Positions 1-8,427 are shown, counted from the stretch's first letter. The stretch is 64,000 bases of DNA from Streptomyces griseosporeus (GCF_014656055.1 NZ_BNBR01000001.1:434001-498000), one strand, 5' to 3'. Notes: generated by a model not told the origin, from the sequence alone. Made by a program: numbers and translations.

Positions 1-128
1 CAGAAGCCGTCCGGCACGCGGATGCCGTCGATCCGCGCCAGCGCGCCCAGGTGCGCGCCCTTGCCGCCGACGACCGCGCGCCGCGACGCGTCCACCTCGT
101 GCAGATCCAGCACGTACGGCCCGGTCAT
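1..128 (-). CDS. PEP synthase / pyruvate phosphate dikinase family enzyme, N-terminal fragment
   Basis: Only the first 42 codons are present; the gene runs off the left edge. It starts at ATG 128 behind a clear GGAGGTG ribosome site. The product opens MTGPYVLDLHEVDAS and continues with VGGKGAHLGAL, the glycine-rich N-terminal ATP-binding signature shared by PEP synthase, pyruvate phosphate dikinase and rifampin phosphotransferase. These move phosphate from ATP through a swivelling histidine domain to pyruvate or a drug. The deciding C-terminal domains lie outside the window, so the substrate cannot be assigned. In Streptomyces such genes often sit among redox-stress genes like those seen at 8.4-14.5 kb (inference). 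Confidence 0.75.
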   Translation of the reverse strand, partial: MTGPYVLDLHEVDASRRAVVGGKGAHLGALARIDGIRVPDGF

Positions 129-458
129 CGCGACACCTCCGGGACCGCACTCGCCTTCCGGGCCCTTGCCTTCCACAACCGCCTCGCCCCCGTCGACCGC
201 CTTCCCTCTGACAACTGCCTTCCCTCCGACGAGACGGACGGCGCGCTCGCGCGCCCCCCGCACGTCGACAACAGCACCGGCACGCGTGCCCTCATTTCCG
301 CAGGTTGTGGCCTTGGCGGACGATTCTGCGCGGTGACCGGGGCCTTGCCGCAAGCCCCCCTGGCTGCTATACGTTGAGAAGGGCAGGGAGATATCGACGT
401 CTCCTTGCCTTCGTCGTTTCGTGGCCCCGGCGCGTGAGGCACCGCCGTCAGCCGACGC
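129..458. other. Intergenic region between metX end and the PEP synthase-like start
   Basis: No credible gene is seen in these 330 bases. It must hold the minus-strand promoter of the PEP synthase-like gene. Two structured elements are visible: a hairpin at 378-412 close to the metX end and an imperfect inverted repeat at 339-358 (GGGGCCTTGC against GCAAGCCCC). The remainder is plain GC-rich sequence. Confidence 0.5.
378..412 (-). terminator. Hairpin downstream of metX
   Basis: GGCAGGGAGA (382-391) pairs with TCTCCTTGCC (400-409) over an 8-base loop with one G-U pair, and the stem extends to GAAG/CTTC with one bulge. It lies 47-81 bases past the metX stop, so it is a plausible terminator for metY-metX. 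There is no U tract. Confidence 0.45.
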
Positions 459-1604
459 TCACCCCAGCAACTCCCGCACGAGCGCGGCCACCTGCTCCGT
501 CTCGATGAGGAAGCCGTCGTGCCCGTACGGCGACTCCACCACCCGCAGCCGGTCGGCGCCCGGGATGAGTGCGGCCAGCTCCGCCTGCTGGGCCGGCGGG
601 TAGAGGCGGTCGGAGTCCACTGCTGCGACCAGGGTCGGGGCCGTCACCCGGCGCAGGGCGGAGCGTACGCCGCCGCGGGCGCGGCCCACGTCGTGGGCGT
701 TCATCGCCTCGGTCAGGACGACGTAGCTCGCCGCGTCGAAGCGCCGTACCAGCTTGGCCGCGTGGTGGTCGAGATAGGACTCCACCTGGTAGCGGCCGCC
801 GCGCCACGGATCCTCGGTCTGCTGCGGCAGACGGCCGAAGCGCACCTGGAGTTCCGGCTCGCTGCGGTAGGTGACGTGGGCGAGGCGACGGGCCAGTCCC
901 AGGCCGGCGTGCGGCCCGCGGCCGGTGTCGTGGTAGTCGCCGCCCTGCCAGTGCGGGTCGCCGCGGACGGCCCGCAGCTGGATGTGCGCCCAGGCGATCT
1001 GTTCGGCGCTCGCGGCCGCCGCCGTGGCGAGCAGGAGCAGGGCGCCCGTGCGCGCCGGGTGGGACACCGCCCACTCCACGGCCCGCATCCCGCCCATCGA
1101 GCCGCCGACGACCAGGGCCCACCGGTCGATGCCGAGCGCGTCCGCGAGTCCGGCCTCGGCGGCCACCTGGTCGCGCGGGGTCAGGAACGGGAAGGCGCCG
1201 CCCCAGGGCCGCCCCCCGTCGGGGTGCCGGGAGGCCGGTCCCGTGCTGCCCTGGCAGCCGCCGAGGACGTTGGGCGCGACCACGAACCAGCGGTCGGTGT
1301 CCAGCGCCCGGCCCGGCCCGACCAGGGCGTCCCACCAGCCCGGCGTCGGGTGCCCGGGCCCGGCGGGGCCGCAGACGTGGCTGTCCCCGGTGAGCGCGTG
1401 CAGGACGAGGACGGCGTTGGAGCGGTCCGGTGCGAGCTGCCCCCAGGTCTCGAACGCGAGGCGTACGCCGGGGAGTTCACCGCCCGCCTCCAGCGGCAGC
1501 GGCTTCTCGGCGTCGTACCACCGGCGCCGGCCGGGCGGGTCCCCCTCCCGCCAGGCGCCGGTGGCCGGCGGCAGGGGAACCTCGGCAGCGGCGACGGCCG
1601 GCAC
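459..1604 (-). CDS. metX: Homoserine O-acetyltransferase MetX
   Basis: 381-residue alpha/beta hydrolase that acetylates homoserine with acetyl-CoA, the activating step for direct-sulfhydrylation methionine synthesis. Visible hallmarks are the N-terminal ALTGDSH and NVLGGCQGSTGP blocks, the nucleophile elbow GGSMGG with Ser at about residue 169, the acid in DSDRLYPP, and the histidine in the C-terminal YGHDGFL. Length is normal for the family. The GTG start at 1604 directly follows the TAG stop of metY (1605-1607) with no gap, which points to translational coupling. MetY uses the O-acetylhomoserine this enzyme makes. Acetyl rather than succinyl specificity is inferred from family and from the metY partner. 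Confidence 0.95.
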   Translation of the reverse strand: MPAVAAAEVPLPPATGAWREGDPPGRRRWYDAEKPLPLEAGGELPGVRLAFETWGQLAPDRSNAVLVLHALTGDSHVCGPAGPGHPTPGWWDALVGPGRALDTDRWFVVAPNVLGGCQGSTGPASRHPDGGRPWGGAFPFLTPRDQVAAEAGLADALGIDRWALVVGGSMGGMRAVEWAVSHPARTGALLLLATAAAASAEQIAWAHIQLRAVRGDPHWQGGDYHDTGRGPHAGLGLARRLAHVTYRSEPELQVRFGRLPQQTEDPWRGGRYQVESYLDHHAAKLVRRFDAASYVVLTEAMNAHDVGRARGGVRSALRRVTAPTLVAAVDSDRLYPPAQQAELAALIPGADRLRVVESPYGHDGFLIETEQVAALVRELLG

Positions 1605-2966
1605 CTACGCGCCCTTGGCCGCGCGGAAGCCGGCCTCCAGGTCCGCCTTCAGGTCGGCGAGCGACTCGATGCCCACCGACAGACGGACCAGCCCGGGCGC
1701 GGTACCGGTCGCCGCCAGCTGCTCCTCGTCCAGCTGGCTGTGCGTGGTGGACGCCGGGTGGATGATCAGGCTGCGCACGTCACCGATGTTGGCGAGGTGG
1801 CTGAACAGCTCCACGCCGTCCACGAACCGCTTGCCCGCCTCGACACCGCCGCGCAGCTCGAAGGAGACGACGGCACCCGCGCCGCGCGGCAGGTACCTCT
1901 GCCCGGCCTCGTACCAGGGGCTGGACGGCAGGCCCGCGTAGTGGACGGCGGCGACCTCGTCGCGCTGCTCCAGCCATTCGGCGAGCGCCTGGGCGTTGGC
2001 CGTGTGCCGCTCGATGCGCAGGCTCAGCGTCTCCACCCCTTGCAGCAGCAGGAACGCGGAGTGCGGGGAGAGGGCCGGACCGAGGTCGCGCAGCAGCTGC
2101 ACCCGCAGCTTGATCGCGTACGCGCCGGGGCCGAGCGCGGGCCAGTAGCGCAGGCCGTGGTAGCTGGGGTCCGGCTCGGTGAAGTCCGGGAACCGGTCGG
2201 CGTGCGCGCCGAAGTCGAACGTGCCGCCGTCGACGACCACGCCCGCGACGGCCGTGCCGTGCCCGCCGAGGAACTTGGTCGCGGAGTGCACGACGATGTC
2301 CGCGCCGTGCTCCAGCGGCCGCAGCAGGTACGGGGTCGGCACCGTGTTGTCCACGATGAGCGGCACGCCCGCCGCGTGCGCCACGTCGGCCACCGCCCGC
2401 ACGTCGAGCACGTTGCCGCGCGGGTTGCCCAGCGACTCGGCGAACAGCGCCTTGGTGTTGGGCCGGACCGCCGCCCGCCAGGCCTCCGGGTCGTCCGGGT
2501 CGTCGACGAAGGACACCTCGATGCCGAGCCGGGGCAGGGTGTGGCGGAACAGGTTGTAGGTGCCGCCGTACAGCGAGGTGCTGGAGACGATGTGGTCGCC
2601 GGCGCCCGCCAGGGTGAGGATCGCCAACGTCTCCGCCGCCTGCCCCGACGCCAGCGCCACGGCCGCCACACCGCCCTCCAGCGCGGCGATCCGCTGCTCG
2701 AACACGTCCTGGGTGGGGTTGTGGATGCGGGTGTAGATGTTGCCGGGCTCGGCGAGCGAGAACAGGTCGGCGGCGTGCCGGGTGTCCCGGAACACGAACG
2801 AGGTGGTCTGGTAGATCGGCGTGGCGCGGGCACCGGTGGCGGGGTCGGGCGCGGCACCGGCATGGACCTGCCTGGTCTCGAACGACCAGGCCGAGGTGTC
2901 GGGTCCGGCCGGCGGCTCCTCGGGCGTGTGTCCGGCGGTGACGGAGTCGATGGGCTGGCTGCTCAT
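1605..2966 (-). CDS. metY: O-acetylhomoserine sulfhydrylase MetY
   Basis: 453-residue PLP enzyme of the Cys/Met metabolism family. It condenses O-acetylhomoserine with sulfide to homocysteine. The PLP lysine is in [11 protein letters not shown] (Lys at about 231); [25 protein letters not shown] and the C-terminal [12 protein letters not shown] are all family blocks. Reading frame stays open upstream of ATG 2966, but this start has GAGGAG 5-10 bases before it and gives the usual N terminus, so the upstream extension is rejected. It is the first gene of a two-gene unit with metX. The leader (2967-3141) carries two mutually exclusive hairpins, a possible attenuator. Confidence 0.95.
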   Translation of the reverse strand: MSSQPIDSVTAGHTPEEPPAGPDTSAWSFETRQVHAGAAPDPATGARATPIYQTTSFVFRDTRHAADLFSLAEPGNIYTRIHNPTQDVFEQRIAALEGGVAAVALASGQAAETLAILTLAGAGDHIVSSTSLYGGTYNLFRHTLPRLGIEVSFVDDPDDPEAWRAAVRPNTKALFAESLGNPRGNVLDVRAVADVAHAAGVPLIVDNTVPTPYLLRPLEHGADIVVHSATKFLGGHGTAVAGVVVDGGTFDFGAHADRFPDFTEPDPSYHGLRYWPALGPGAYAIKLRVQLLRDLGPALSPHSAFLLLQGVETLSLRIERHTANAQALAEWLEQRDEVAAVHYAGLPSSPWYEAGQRYLPRGAGAVVSFELRGGVEAGKRFVDGVELFSHLANIGDVRSLIIHPASTTHSQLDEEQLAATGTAPGLVRLSVGIESLADLKADLEAGFRAAKGA

Positions 2967-3076
2967 GGTGCTCCTCGTGCGGGGAGAGCGGCGTGACGTG
3001 CGACGAGGAAAGCACGGCCGGACCTGCGGGAACACGGCGAATGCCCCGCGCGCAACGAGGAGTTCACGAACGACAC

Positions 3077-3132
3077 ACGCCCGTAAGGCGGGCGTCGCAC
3101 GACGGCCCTTCTTCGCTTCGGGGACGCCCGCC
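3077..3132 (-). promoter_or_regulatory. Competing hairpins in the metY leader
   Basis: GGCGGGCGTC (3087-3096) is fully complementary to GACGCCCGCC (3123-3132). The same segment also pairs with ACGCCCG (3077-3083) over a 5-base loop, and CGTCG/CGACG (3093-3104) forms a third short hairpin. Read on the metY strand, the first 10-bp stem forms early and its 3' arm is then needed by the second stem, the geometry of an attenuator. It does not match any riboswitch consensus I know, including SAM-IV. Confidence 0.4.
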
Positions 3133-3141
3133 CCGTGGCCC

Positions 3142-3585
3142 CTACCGGCGGGCCGGCTCGGGTTCGTAGGAGGCCAGGGCCCAGATCACGAACACGTCGA
3201 GAGCCATCATGATGACCGACCACACCGGCTGGTACGGCAGGAACATGAACTGGGCGATCAGGCTCAGCGACGCTAGCGCGATACCGACCGCGCGGGCCCA
3301 GGTGGCCCCGGAGAGGATGCCCACGCCGGCGCAGGCGGCGATGGCGCCGAGGATGACCAGGATCCAGCCCCAGCCGGTGAGGTTGATCTCGTAGACGTAG
3401 CTGCCGATCCGCTCGTACACGTCGTCCTCGGCGATCGCGGCGATGCCCTGGAGGACGGCCAGGATGCCGTTGAGGAGCAGCAGGACACCCGCGAACGTCG
3501 CTCCGCCGGTGACCCAAGGACTGCGTCCGGTGGAGGCGGGGCGGTGGTCGCCCGTGGTCGATCCCGAGTGGGGCTGTGCGGTCAT
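3142..3585 (-). CDS. DUF7144-type four-helix membrane protein
   Basis: 147-residue integral membrane protein of unknown function. After a polar 25-residue start (MTAQPHSGSTTGDHRPASTG) there are four hydrophobic segments, around GVLLLLNGILAVLQGIAAIA, GWGWILVILGAIAACAGVGI, WARAVGIALASLSLIAQF and VWSVIMMALDVFVIWAL. The composition and the motif GWGW...LG match the small actinomycete membrane family often labelled DUF7144. Start ATG 3585 has GGAG upstream; an in-frame extension to 4287 has no ribosome site and is non-coding in character. It ends about 175 bases before metY and faces away from the lipoprotein gene at 3832. Confidence 0.8.
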   Translation of the reverse strand: MTAQPHSGSTTGDHRPASTGRSPWVTGGATFAGVLLLLNGILAVLQGIAAIAEDDVYERIGSYVYEINLTGWGWILVILGAIAACAGVGILSGATWARAVGIALASLSLIAQFMFLPYQPVWSVIMMALDVFVIWALASYEPEPARR

Positions 3586-3831
3586 GGTCGCGCTCCGTTC
3601 TCGTCCGGCCGGCGGCGCCGGTCGGCGTCCGCCTGCCTGTTCGACCATCCGTGCCGGGGCGCGGGGCGGCCATGAGGGGTACGCCGTCCGGGTGAGGCGG
3701 GGGCGCGGGCGGTCCGGCGCTGTTGGGGTGAATGTCCGGGTACCGGCTGTCGCTCCCGGCCGCCTGCGCATGCGGCCGGGGGGTGGCGCCAGTTCACTGG
3801 GGAGAGCCAACCGGATCGGGCAGGAGGCGGC

Positions 3832-4338
3832 ATGAGTGGACGGATGACCCGGGGTACGGCGGCCGTGGTGCTGACGGCGGTGCTGGGCGCCGGGGTGGGC
3901 GGCTGCTCGGACGACGGGGGTGGCGTGTCCGGCGCGGCGAGCAAGGCCGCCTCGGTGGGCGCCGAAGTCACCGCCGCCGCCTCGTCGCTGGCGTCCCAGG
4001 GCGCCTCGGCGCTGGCCTCGGCCACCGCCGAGGTCCGGCGCAAGCTGGACTCGGTCAAGGGGGGCGTCGACGCCAGGGACGACGTGAAGCTCGGGAAGCC
4101 CGCCACGGACGGCGACGGACGGACGACGGTTTCCGTCACGGCACGCAACACCGCGGACGGCAAGAAGTCCTTCGCCGTGCAGGTCGACTTCCAGGACGGC
4201 GACGGGAAGCTGCTCGACACGGTGCTGGTGACCGTCCGCGACGTGGCCGCGGGCGCCTCCGGCGAGGCGACGGCGCGCAGCACGCACCGTCTCTCCGGGA
4301 GCGTGCAGGTGCGGGTCGCGACGGCGCTGCGGTACTGA
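3832..4338 (+). CDS. Secreted lipoprotein, FxLYD-like
   Basis: 168 residues. An N-terminal signal peptide ends in a lipobox-like GVGGCSDD with the cysteine at about residue 25, so the mature protein should be anchored in the outer face of the membrane. A low-complexity Ala/Ser linker follows, then a beta-rich half with TVSVTARNTADGKKSFAVQVDF and LLDTVLVTVRDVAAG, which resembles the FxLYD / DUF4352-like fold used in many actinomycete lipoproteins. Function unknown. Start ATG 3832 has AGGAGG five bases upstream. The K+ channel gene follows after 23 bases and may be co-transcribed. Confidence 0.8.
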   Translation: MSGRMTRGTAAVVLTAVLGAGVGGCSDDGGGVSGAASKAASVGAEVTAAASSLASQGASALASATAEVRRKLDSVKGGVDARDDVKLGKPATDGDGRTTVSVTARNTADGKKSFAVQVDFQDGDGKLLDTVLVTVRDVAAGASGEATARSTHRLSGSVQVRVATALRY

Positions 4339-4361
4339 TCGGGGCGGCAGGGCTGCCTCGC

Positions 4362-4910
4362 GTGAACGGCTCGCCCCGCTCGCCGGGTCCGCTGCCCGGT
4401 TCCGGCCGGACCGGGCAGGTGGCCGCCGCCGTGCTCCTGGTGGCCGTGGCTGTCGCCGGCTACTTCCTGCTGCCGCTGCACCGGTTGGGCCCGGAGCGGC
4501 CGGTGCTGAGCTGGTCGCTGTTCTGTACGACGCTGGGGATGATCGGTGCCCTGATCCTGCGCCAGATCCGTGAAGTCCTGCTCGACCGGCCAGGGACCCG
4601 CCCGGGCATCCTCCTGCCGCTCCTGGTCTGCGTGTCGGTCCTCGTCTTCGCGGGCGCCTACTACGTCCTGGCCCGTCGGCCGGGCGAGATCACCGGCATC
4701 CGCACCCGCCTCGACGCCCTGTACTTCACGCTGGTGACGCTGGCGACCATCGGCTACGGCGACATCACACCGCAGGGGCAGTCGGCCCGCGGTGTGGCGG
4801 TCGTACAGATCCTGTACAACTTCGTGTTCCTCACCGCGGCGGCGACGGCCCTCAGCCGCCGGGTGCGCCGCGCGGTCGAGACCCGCCACGGGTCGCGGGA
4901 GGACTCCTGA
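4362..4910 (+). CDS. Potassium channel, two-helix pore protein
   Basis: 182-residue membrane protein with four hydrophobic stretches, the last two framing a pore loop that carries TLATIGYGD (about residues 126-134), the K+ selectivity filter. This is the KcsA / Ion_trans_2 type of fold, preceded by two extra helices. The short C terminus is basic (RRVRRAVETRHG). There is no RCK or nucleotide-binding domain. I place the start at GTG 4362, 23 bases after the lipoprotein stop; the ribosome site there is weak and upstream codons overlap the previous gene out of frame. Role: K+ conductance or membrane potential control. Confidence 0.85.
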   Translation: MNGSPRSPGPLPGSGRTGQVAAAVLLVAVAVAGYFLLPLHRLGPERPVLSWSLFCTTLGMIGALILRQIREVLLDRPGTRPGILLPLLVCVSVLVFAGAYYVLARRPGEITGIRTRLDALYFTLVTLATIGYGDITPQGQSARGVAVVQILYNFVFLTAAATALSRRVRRAVETRHGSREDS

Positions 4911-4977
4911 ACGGGTGCACCGGGCGGCCGGTCGGGCGGGCGGTTCGGCGCACTCGTGAGCCGTCGCCCTGCGCTCA

Positions 4978-4983
4978 TAGGAT
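4978..4983 (+). promoter_or_regulatory. -10 box for a leaderless VOC transcript
   Basis: TAGGAT lies six bases before ATG 4990, the spacing expected when transcription begins at the start codon. No ribosome site precedes the ATG, consistent with a leaderless mRNA. Confidence 0.5.
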
Positions 4984-4989
4984 CCCGGC

Positions 4990-5730
4990 ATGGCACTGCG
5001 TCCCGTTCAGGTGAACCTCAAGGCCGTCGACCACCGGGCGGTCGGCCGGTTCTGGGCCGAAGCGCTCGGCTGGAGCGCCTACCGGCCCGGTGCGACCACC
5101 TACGTGGGGCCCGACGGTGGCTTCGTCTGGCCGGATCCGGTGGTCGTCGGGATCAACACCGTTCCCGTTCCGGAGCCCAAGCCGGATGCGAAGAACCGTG
5201 TGCATCTCGATCTCGCCACCACCTCCGCGGCCCATCAGGCGGAGCTGGTCGCGCGGCTGGAGGCGCTGGGGGCCGTGCGGGTCGACGTGGGGCAGGGGGA
5301 CGTGCCGTGGACGGTGCTCGCCGATCCCGAGGGCAACGAGTTCTGTGTGCTGGAGCCACGGGACGTCTACCGGGACACCGGGCCGATCGCCGCGGTGGTG
5401 GTCGACTGCGCGGACCCGCGGGCCATGGCCCGGTTCTGGGGTGCGGCGATCGACTGGACCGTGCGCGAGGTGACCGACGCGTCCGCGGTGCTGCGGTCCG
5501 CCCGGGACGTCGGACCGTACCTGGAGTTCCTCCGCGTGCCCGGCGGGCAGGCCGGACCCGGCCGGGTCCACCTCGATCTGCTGCCGTACCCGGGTGACGA
5601 CAAGGAGGCGGAGGTGGCCCGGCTGCGGGCGCTCGGTGCCGCCGACCTCGACCTCGGCCAGGGGGACGTGCCGTGGACGTGCCTGGTCGATCCGGAGGGG
5701 CACGATTTCTGTGTTCTCGCCCTGTCCTGA
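4990..5730 (+). CDS. Two-domain VOC (glyoxalase-like) family protein
   Basis: 246 residues made of two similar halves, each with the vicinal-oxygen-chelate fold: AVGRFWAEALGW...VHLDL...LGAVRVDVGQGDVPWTVLADPEGNEFCVLEP and AMARFWGAAIDW...VHLDLLPY...LGAADLDLGQGDVPWTCLVDPEGHDFCVL. The repeat of VHLDL and GQGDVPWT-DPEG-FCVL shows internal duplication. Family members are metal-dependent lyases, dioxygenases or resistance proteins; this subgroup (glyoxalase-like 6) has no assigned substrate. The gene stands alone, with an apparent leaderless promoter, and converges on the SDR gene 28 bases away. Confidence 0.85.
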   Translation: MALRPVQVNLKAVDHRAVGRFWAEALGWSAYRPGATTYVGPDGGFVWPDPVVVGINTVPVPEPKPDAKNRVHLDLATTSAAHQAELVARLEALGAVRVDVGQGDVPWTVLADPEGNEFCVLEPRDVYRDTGPIAAVVVDCADPRAMARFWGAAIDWTVREVTDASAVLRSARDVGPYLEFLRVPGGQAGPGRVHLDLLPYPGDDKEAEVARLRALGAADLDLGQGDVPWTCLVDPEGHDFCVLALS

Positions 5731-5758
5731 CAGACCTTGAGGAGCGTGGACCCGGACG

Positions 5759-6571
5759 TCAGGCCTCGTCGCCGCGCGGCGTGACGCGGAAGGCGAAGGG
5801 AACGGTCCCCGGGTCCAGTGCCGTCGCTCCCCCGTCCACGGTCAGGACGGCACCGTTGACGAAGGACGCGGCCGGCGACAGCAGCCAGGCGATGGCCTCG
5901 GCGACCTCCTCCGGGTCGCCGGGGCGGCGGGCCGGCAGGAGGCGGGTGGCCTCCTCGTACGCTTCCTCCAGGGAGCCGGAGCCGCTCTCCTCGGCGAACC
6001 GGGTCATGCGGCGGTCGGCCATCTCCGTGCGTACCCAGCTGGGGCACACGGTGTTGGCCCGCAGGCCCTGCGGGCCGTAGTCCACGGACAGCGAACGGCA
6101 CAGCTGCAGCAGCGCCGCCTTGGACGTGGCGTAGGCGGCGTTGCCGACGCCGTTGCGCAGGGCCGAGACCGAGGCCACGGCGACGACCGAGCCCTTGGCG
6201 CGGAGCAGGTGCGGCAGGGCCTCCCGCATCAGCAGGAACGGGCCCGTGAGGTTGGTCCGCAGGACCAGGTCCCAGTCCTCGTCCGACAGTTCACCGACGC
6301 CCCCGCTGCGGCCCACGCCCGCGTTGACGACCAGGCCGTCGAGCCGGCCGAAGCGCTCGACGGCGGTGTCCACCAGGTGCCGTACCGCGTCCGGGTCGGT
6401 CGTGTCGGCCGGGCAGGCCAGCGCGCCGGTCTCCTCGGCGACGCGCCGCAACGGCTCCGGCCGGCGGCCGGAGACGACGACCTCGTGCCCGGCCGCCCGG
6501 AGCAGGCGCGCCGTCGCCGCGCCGATCCCGGTGCCGCCTCCCGTCACCACCACAACACGCTGATCCACCAT
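5759..6571 (-). CDS. Short-chain dehydrogenase/reductase
   Basis: 270-residue classical SDR oxidoreductase. It has the cofactor motif VTGGGTGIGAATA near the N terminus, the NAG motif in VVNAGVG, catalytic Ser in ASVSALRNG, and YATSK with Tyr and Lys. The arginine in SGRRPEPLRR after strand 2 suggests NADPH preference. The C-terminal VNGAVLTVDGG is typical of FabG-like SDRs. Start ATG 6571 has GGGAGG about 12 bases upstream. A 7-bp inverted repeat (6597-6616) lies just upstream and could be an operator. Substrate is unknown. Confidence 0.88.
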   Translation of the reverse strand: MVDQRVVVVTGGGTGIGAATARLLRAAGHEVVVSGRRPEPLRRVAEETGALACPADTTDPDAVRHLVDTAVERFGRLDGLVVNAGVGRSGGVGELSDEDWDLVLRTNLTGPFLLMREALPHLLRAKGSVVAVASVSALRNGVGNAAYATSKAALLQLCRSLSVDYGPQGLRANTVCPSWVRTEMADRRMTRFAEESGSGSLEEAYEEATRLLPARRPGDPEEVAEAIAWLLSPAASFVNGAVLTVDGGATALDPGTVPFAFRVTPRGDEA

Positions 6572-6596
6572 GTGAGTTGGGCCTCCCGTCGGGCTC

Positions 6597-6616
6597 GGAT
6601 CACAGAGACGTGATCC
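6597..6616. promoter_or_regulatory. Inverted repeat upstream of the SDR gene
   Basis: GGATCAC (6597-6603) and GTGATCC (6610-6616) form a perfect 7-bp inverted repeat with a 6-base spacer, between the SDR start and the end of the ArsR gene. The size fits a dimeric HTH repressor site. Confidence 0.4.
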
Positions 6617-6636
6617 TATGCGGCGGCGGTGCGGGG

Positions 6637-7014
6637 TCAGCGCTGCGGGGTCCAGGCCGCCACCAGGTCCAGCAGACCGGGGAAGCGGGCGTTCAGGTCG
6701 TCGATGCGGACGTGGCTGCGGCGTTCGAGCCCGTACTGGCGCTGGCGCGTGACCCCCGCTTCCCGCAGCGCCTTGAAGTGGTGTGTGAGCGACGACTTGG
6801 GCCGGTCCAGCCCGAACCAGCCGCAGGTGTGGTCGAAGTCCTCCGACTCCAGGAGGAGTTTGCGGACGATGGTCAGCCGCAGGGGGTCGCTGAGGGCGCC
6901 GAGGACGGTCTCCAGGCGCAGTTCGTCGACGCTCGGCTCCGGCAGCGGTTCGGGCAGGCCGGGCGGCTCGGGGATCACCTTGATGGACGGTGAGGCCGTC
7001 GTCGTCGCGGGCAT
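6637..7014 (-). CDS. ArsR/SmtB-family transcriptional regulator
   Basis: 125-residue winged-helix repressor. LETVLGALSDPLRLTIVRKLL is the usual ArsR opening and SSLTHHFKALREAGVTRQRQYG is the recognition helix region; LDLVAAW closes the protein. CGWFGLDRPKSS lacks the classical ELCVC metal-binding motif, so the effector is probably not arsenite or zinc. The start ATG 7014 has GAGGAG upstream. It is divergent from the MFS gene at 7127 and the 112-bp gap holds repeated AGTACGAGT half-sites, so it most likely represses the transporter and itself. Confidence 0.88.
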   Translation of the reverse strand: MPATTTASPSIKVIPEPPGLPEPLPEPSVDELRLETVLGALSDPLRLTIVRKLLLESEDFDHTCGWFGLDRPKSSLTHHFKALREAGVTRQRQYGLERRSHVRIDDLNARFPGLLDLVAAWTPQR

Positions 7015-7038
7015 CGCTCACTCCTCGTCATGCCGACT

Positions 7039-7086
7039 AGTACGAGTTTCATCGTACAGCCTGCTAAGTTCGACTCGACTCGTACT
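7039..7086. promoter_or_regulatory. Operator cluster between the ArsR and MFS genes
   Basis: AGTACGAGT (7039-7047) and ACTCGTACT (7078-7086) are a perfect 9-bp inverted repeat 30 bases apart, and TCGTAC (7052-7057) gives a third half-site so that GTACGA-N6-TCGTAC is also a palindrome. This is the natural binding region for the adjacent ArsR-family protein. Confidence 0.6.
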
Positions 7087-7126
7087 GCTGCCGGGGAACC
7101 GGCACCGAGGATCGGGAGGAACAGTC

Positions 7127-8392
7127 ATGTCCGAAACCGGGACCGTGCCCGCCCAGGCCGCCGACGGGCGGCGACGACGTCCGGACAGCGCGGGGGCCGG
7201 CGGGCGGGCGGTCGCCCCGCTGTGGTGGGTGTGGCTGGCGGCGTGGCCGGTTACGGCCGTGTTCGTGCTCTCCAACGCGGCGACCCCGCTGTACGTGCTG
7301 TGGCAGCGCGACATCGGCTTCTCCAAGGGCACCCTGACCGTGGTGTTCGCCTGCTACATCGTCGGCCTCGTCGGCTCGCTGCTGGTCTCCGGCGTGGTGT
7401 CCGACCGGGTCGGCCGCAAGTCCGTCCTGCTGCCCGCGCTGACGCTCGCGCTCACCGCCTGCCTGATCTTCGCGACCGCCACCAGCGTGGCCGCGCTGAT
7501 CGTGGCGCGGCTGCTCACCGGGGTCGCGGTGGGTGCCGTCGTCTCGGCCGGGATGGCCGCGGTGACCGATGTCGCCGGACCCGGACGCAAGCGCGTCGCC
7601 GCACTGCTCGCGTCCTGCGCGATGGTCTTCGGCGCCGGGCTCGGCCCGCTCCTCGCGGGGGTGCTCTCCGAGACGGCGCCCGCGCCGACCGTGACCGTCT
7701 TCGTCGTCGAGGCCGTGCTCCTCGGCACGGCGCTGCTGTGCGTCCTGCGGATGCCGGTACGTCGTCCCGAGGCCCGCGGCACCGGCGCATGGGTACGGGT
7801 GCCCGGCGTCCCGCGCGGCCACGGCCGTCGACTCGCCCTCGGCATCGCGGTGTTCGCGCCCGGCATCACCGCCACGTCCTTCGTGCTCTCGCTCGGCCCC
7901 TCACTCCTGTCGGGGATCCTCGGCACCGGCAACCGGGTCGTCGCCGGCACCATGGCCTTCGCGATGTTCCTCGCCGCGACGGGCGTGCAGTTCGCCGTCC
8001 AGCGGCTGCGCCGCCGCACCGTCCTCGTGGCCGGTGCCGTGAGCACCACGCTGAGCATGGTCGTGCTGGTCGTGTCCGTGCACACCTCGGCCGTGGCGGC
8101 CCTCGTCCTCGCCGCGCTGCTGGCCGGTGCCGGCCAGGGAATGGGCCAGCTGGGCGGTCTGTCACTGCTCAACTCCGGCATTCCGCCGCAGCGCCTCGCC
8201 GAGGCCAACGCGGCGCTGAACGTGGGCGGTTACCTCCCGGCCGGCCTCCTGCCCGTCTCCGCCGGCTACCTCAGCGACGCCGTGGGCCTGACCGACGGCA
8301 CGACGACGTTCGCCGCCGTCCTCGCGGGCCTTGCCGTCGGCGGAGGCCTGCTCGTCCTCGTCACACGACGACGGGTGACGGACCCGGTCTGA
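7127..8392 (+). CDS. MFS transporter
   Basis: 421-residue major facilitator with about 12 hydrophobic helices. The loop 2-3 signature is present as SDRVGRKSVLLPAL. The N terminus (WWVWLAAWPVTAVFVLSNAATPLYVLWQ) and long helix-rich body resemble drug or small-molecule exporters. Start ATG 7127 follows GGGAGGAAC; the reading frame is open upstream but without a ribosome site. It is divergent from the ArsR gene and is probably its main target, suggesting efflux induced by a compound sensed by that regulator. Substrate unknown. Confidence 0.88.
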   Translation: MSETGTVPAQAADGRRRRPDSAGAGGRAVAPLWWVWLAAWPVTAVFVLSNAATPLYVLWQRDIGFSKGTLTVVFACYIVGLVGSLLVSGVVSDRVGRKSVLLPALTLALTACLIFATATSVAALIVARLLTGVAVGAVVSAGMAAVTDVAGPGRKRVAALLASCAMVFGAGLGPLLAGVLSETAPAPTVTVFVVEAVLLGTALLCVLRMPVRRPEARGTGAWVRVPGVPRGHGRRLALGIAVFAPGITATSFVLSLGPSLLSGILGTGNRVVAGTMAFAMFLAATGVQFAVQRLRRRTVLVAGAVSTTLSMVVLVVSVHTSAVAALVLAALLAGAGQGMGQLGGLSLLNSGIPPQRLAEANAALNVGGYLPAGLLPVSAGYLSDAVGLTDGTTTFAAVLAGLAVGGGLLVLVTRRRVTDPV

Positions 8393-8418
8393 CGGGACGC
8401 CCTCGCTGTCTTCCCGTC
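8391..8418. terminator. Possible convergent terminator
   Basis: GACGGGA (8391-8397) pairs with TCCCGTC (8412-8418) between the converging MFS and flavodoxin genes. Short stem, no U tract. Confidence 0.3.
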
Positions 8419-8427
8419 CTCCCCCTG

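Noticed and set aside
519..2996. An 825-codon plus-strand open frame opposite metX-metY
   Set aside because: It is an antisense shadow of two clear methionine genes; high GC removes stops from this frame. No domain is visible.
2967..3141. SAM-IV or other SAM riboswitch before metY
   Set aside because: I could not fit the known SAM-IV core to this leader. Only alternative hairpins are seen, so it is reported as an unclassified structure.
3142..4287. Extended reading of the DUF7144 gene to 381 codons
   Set aside because: The N-terminal part is antisense to the lipoprotein and lacks protein features; ATG 3585 has a ribosome site.
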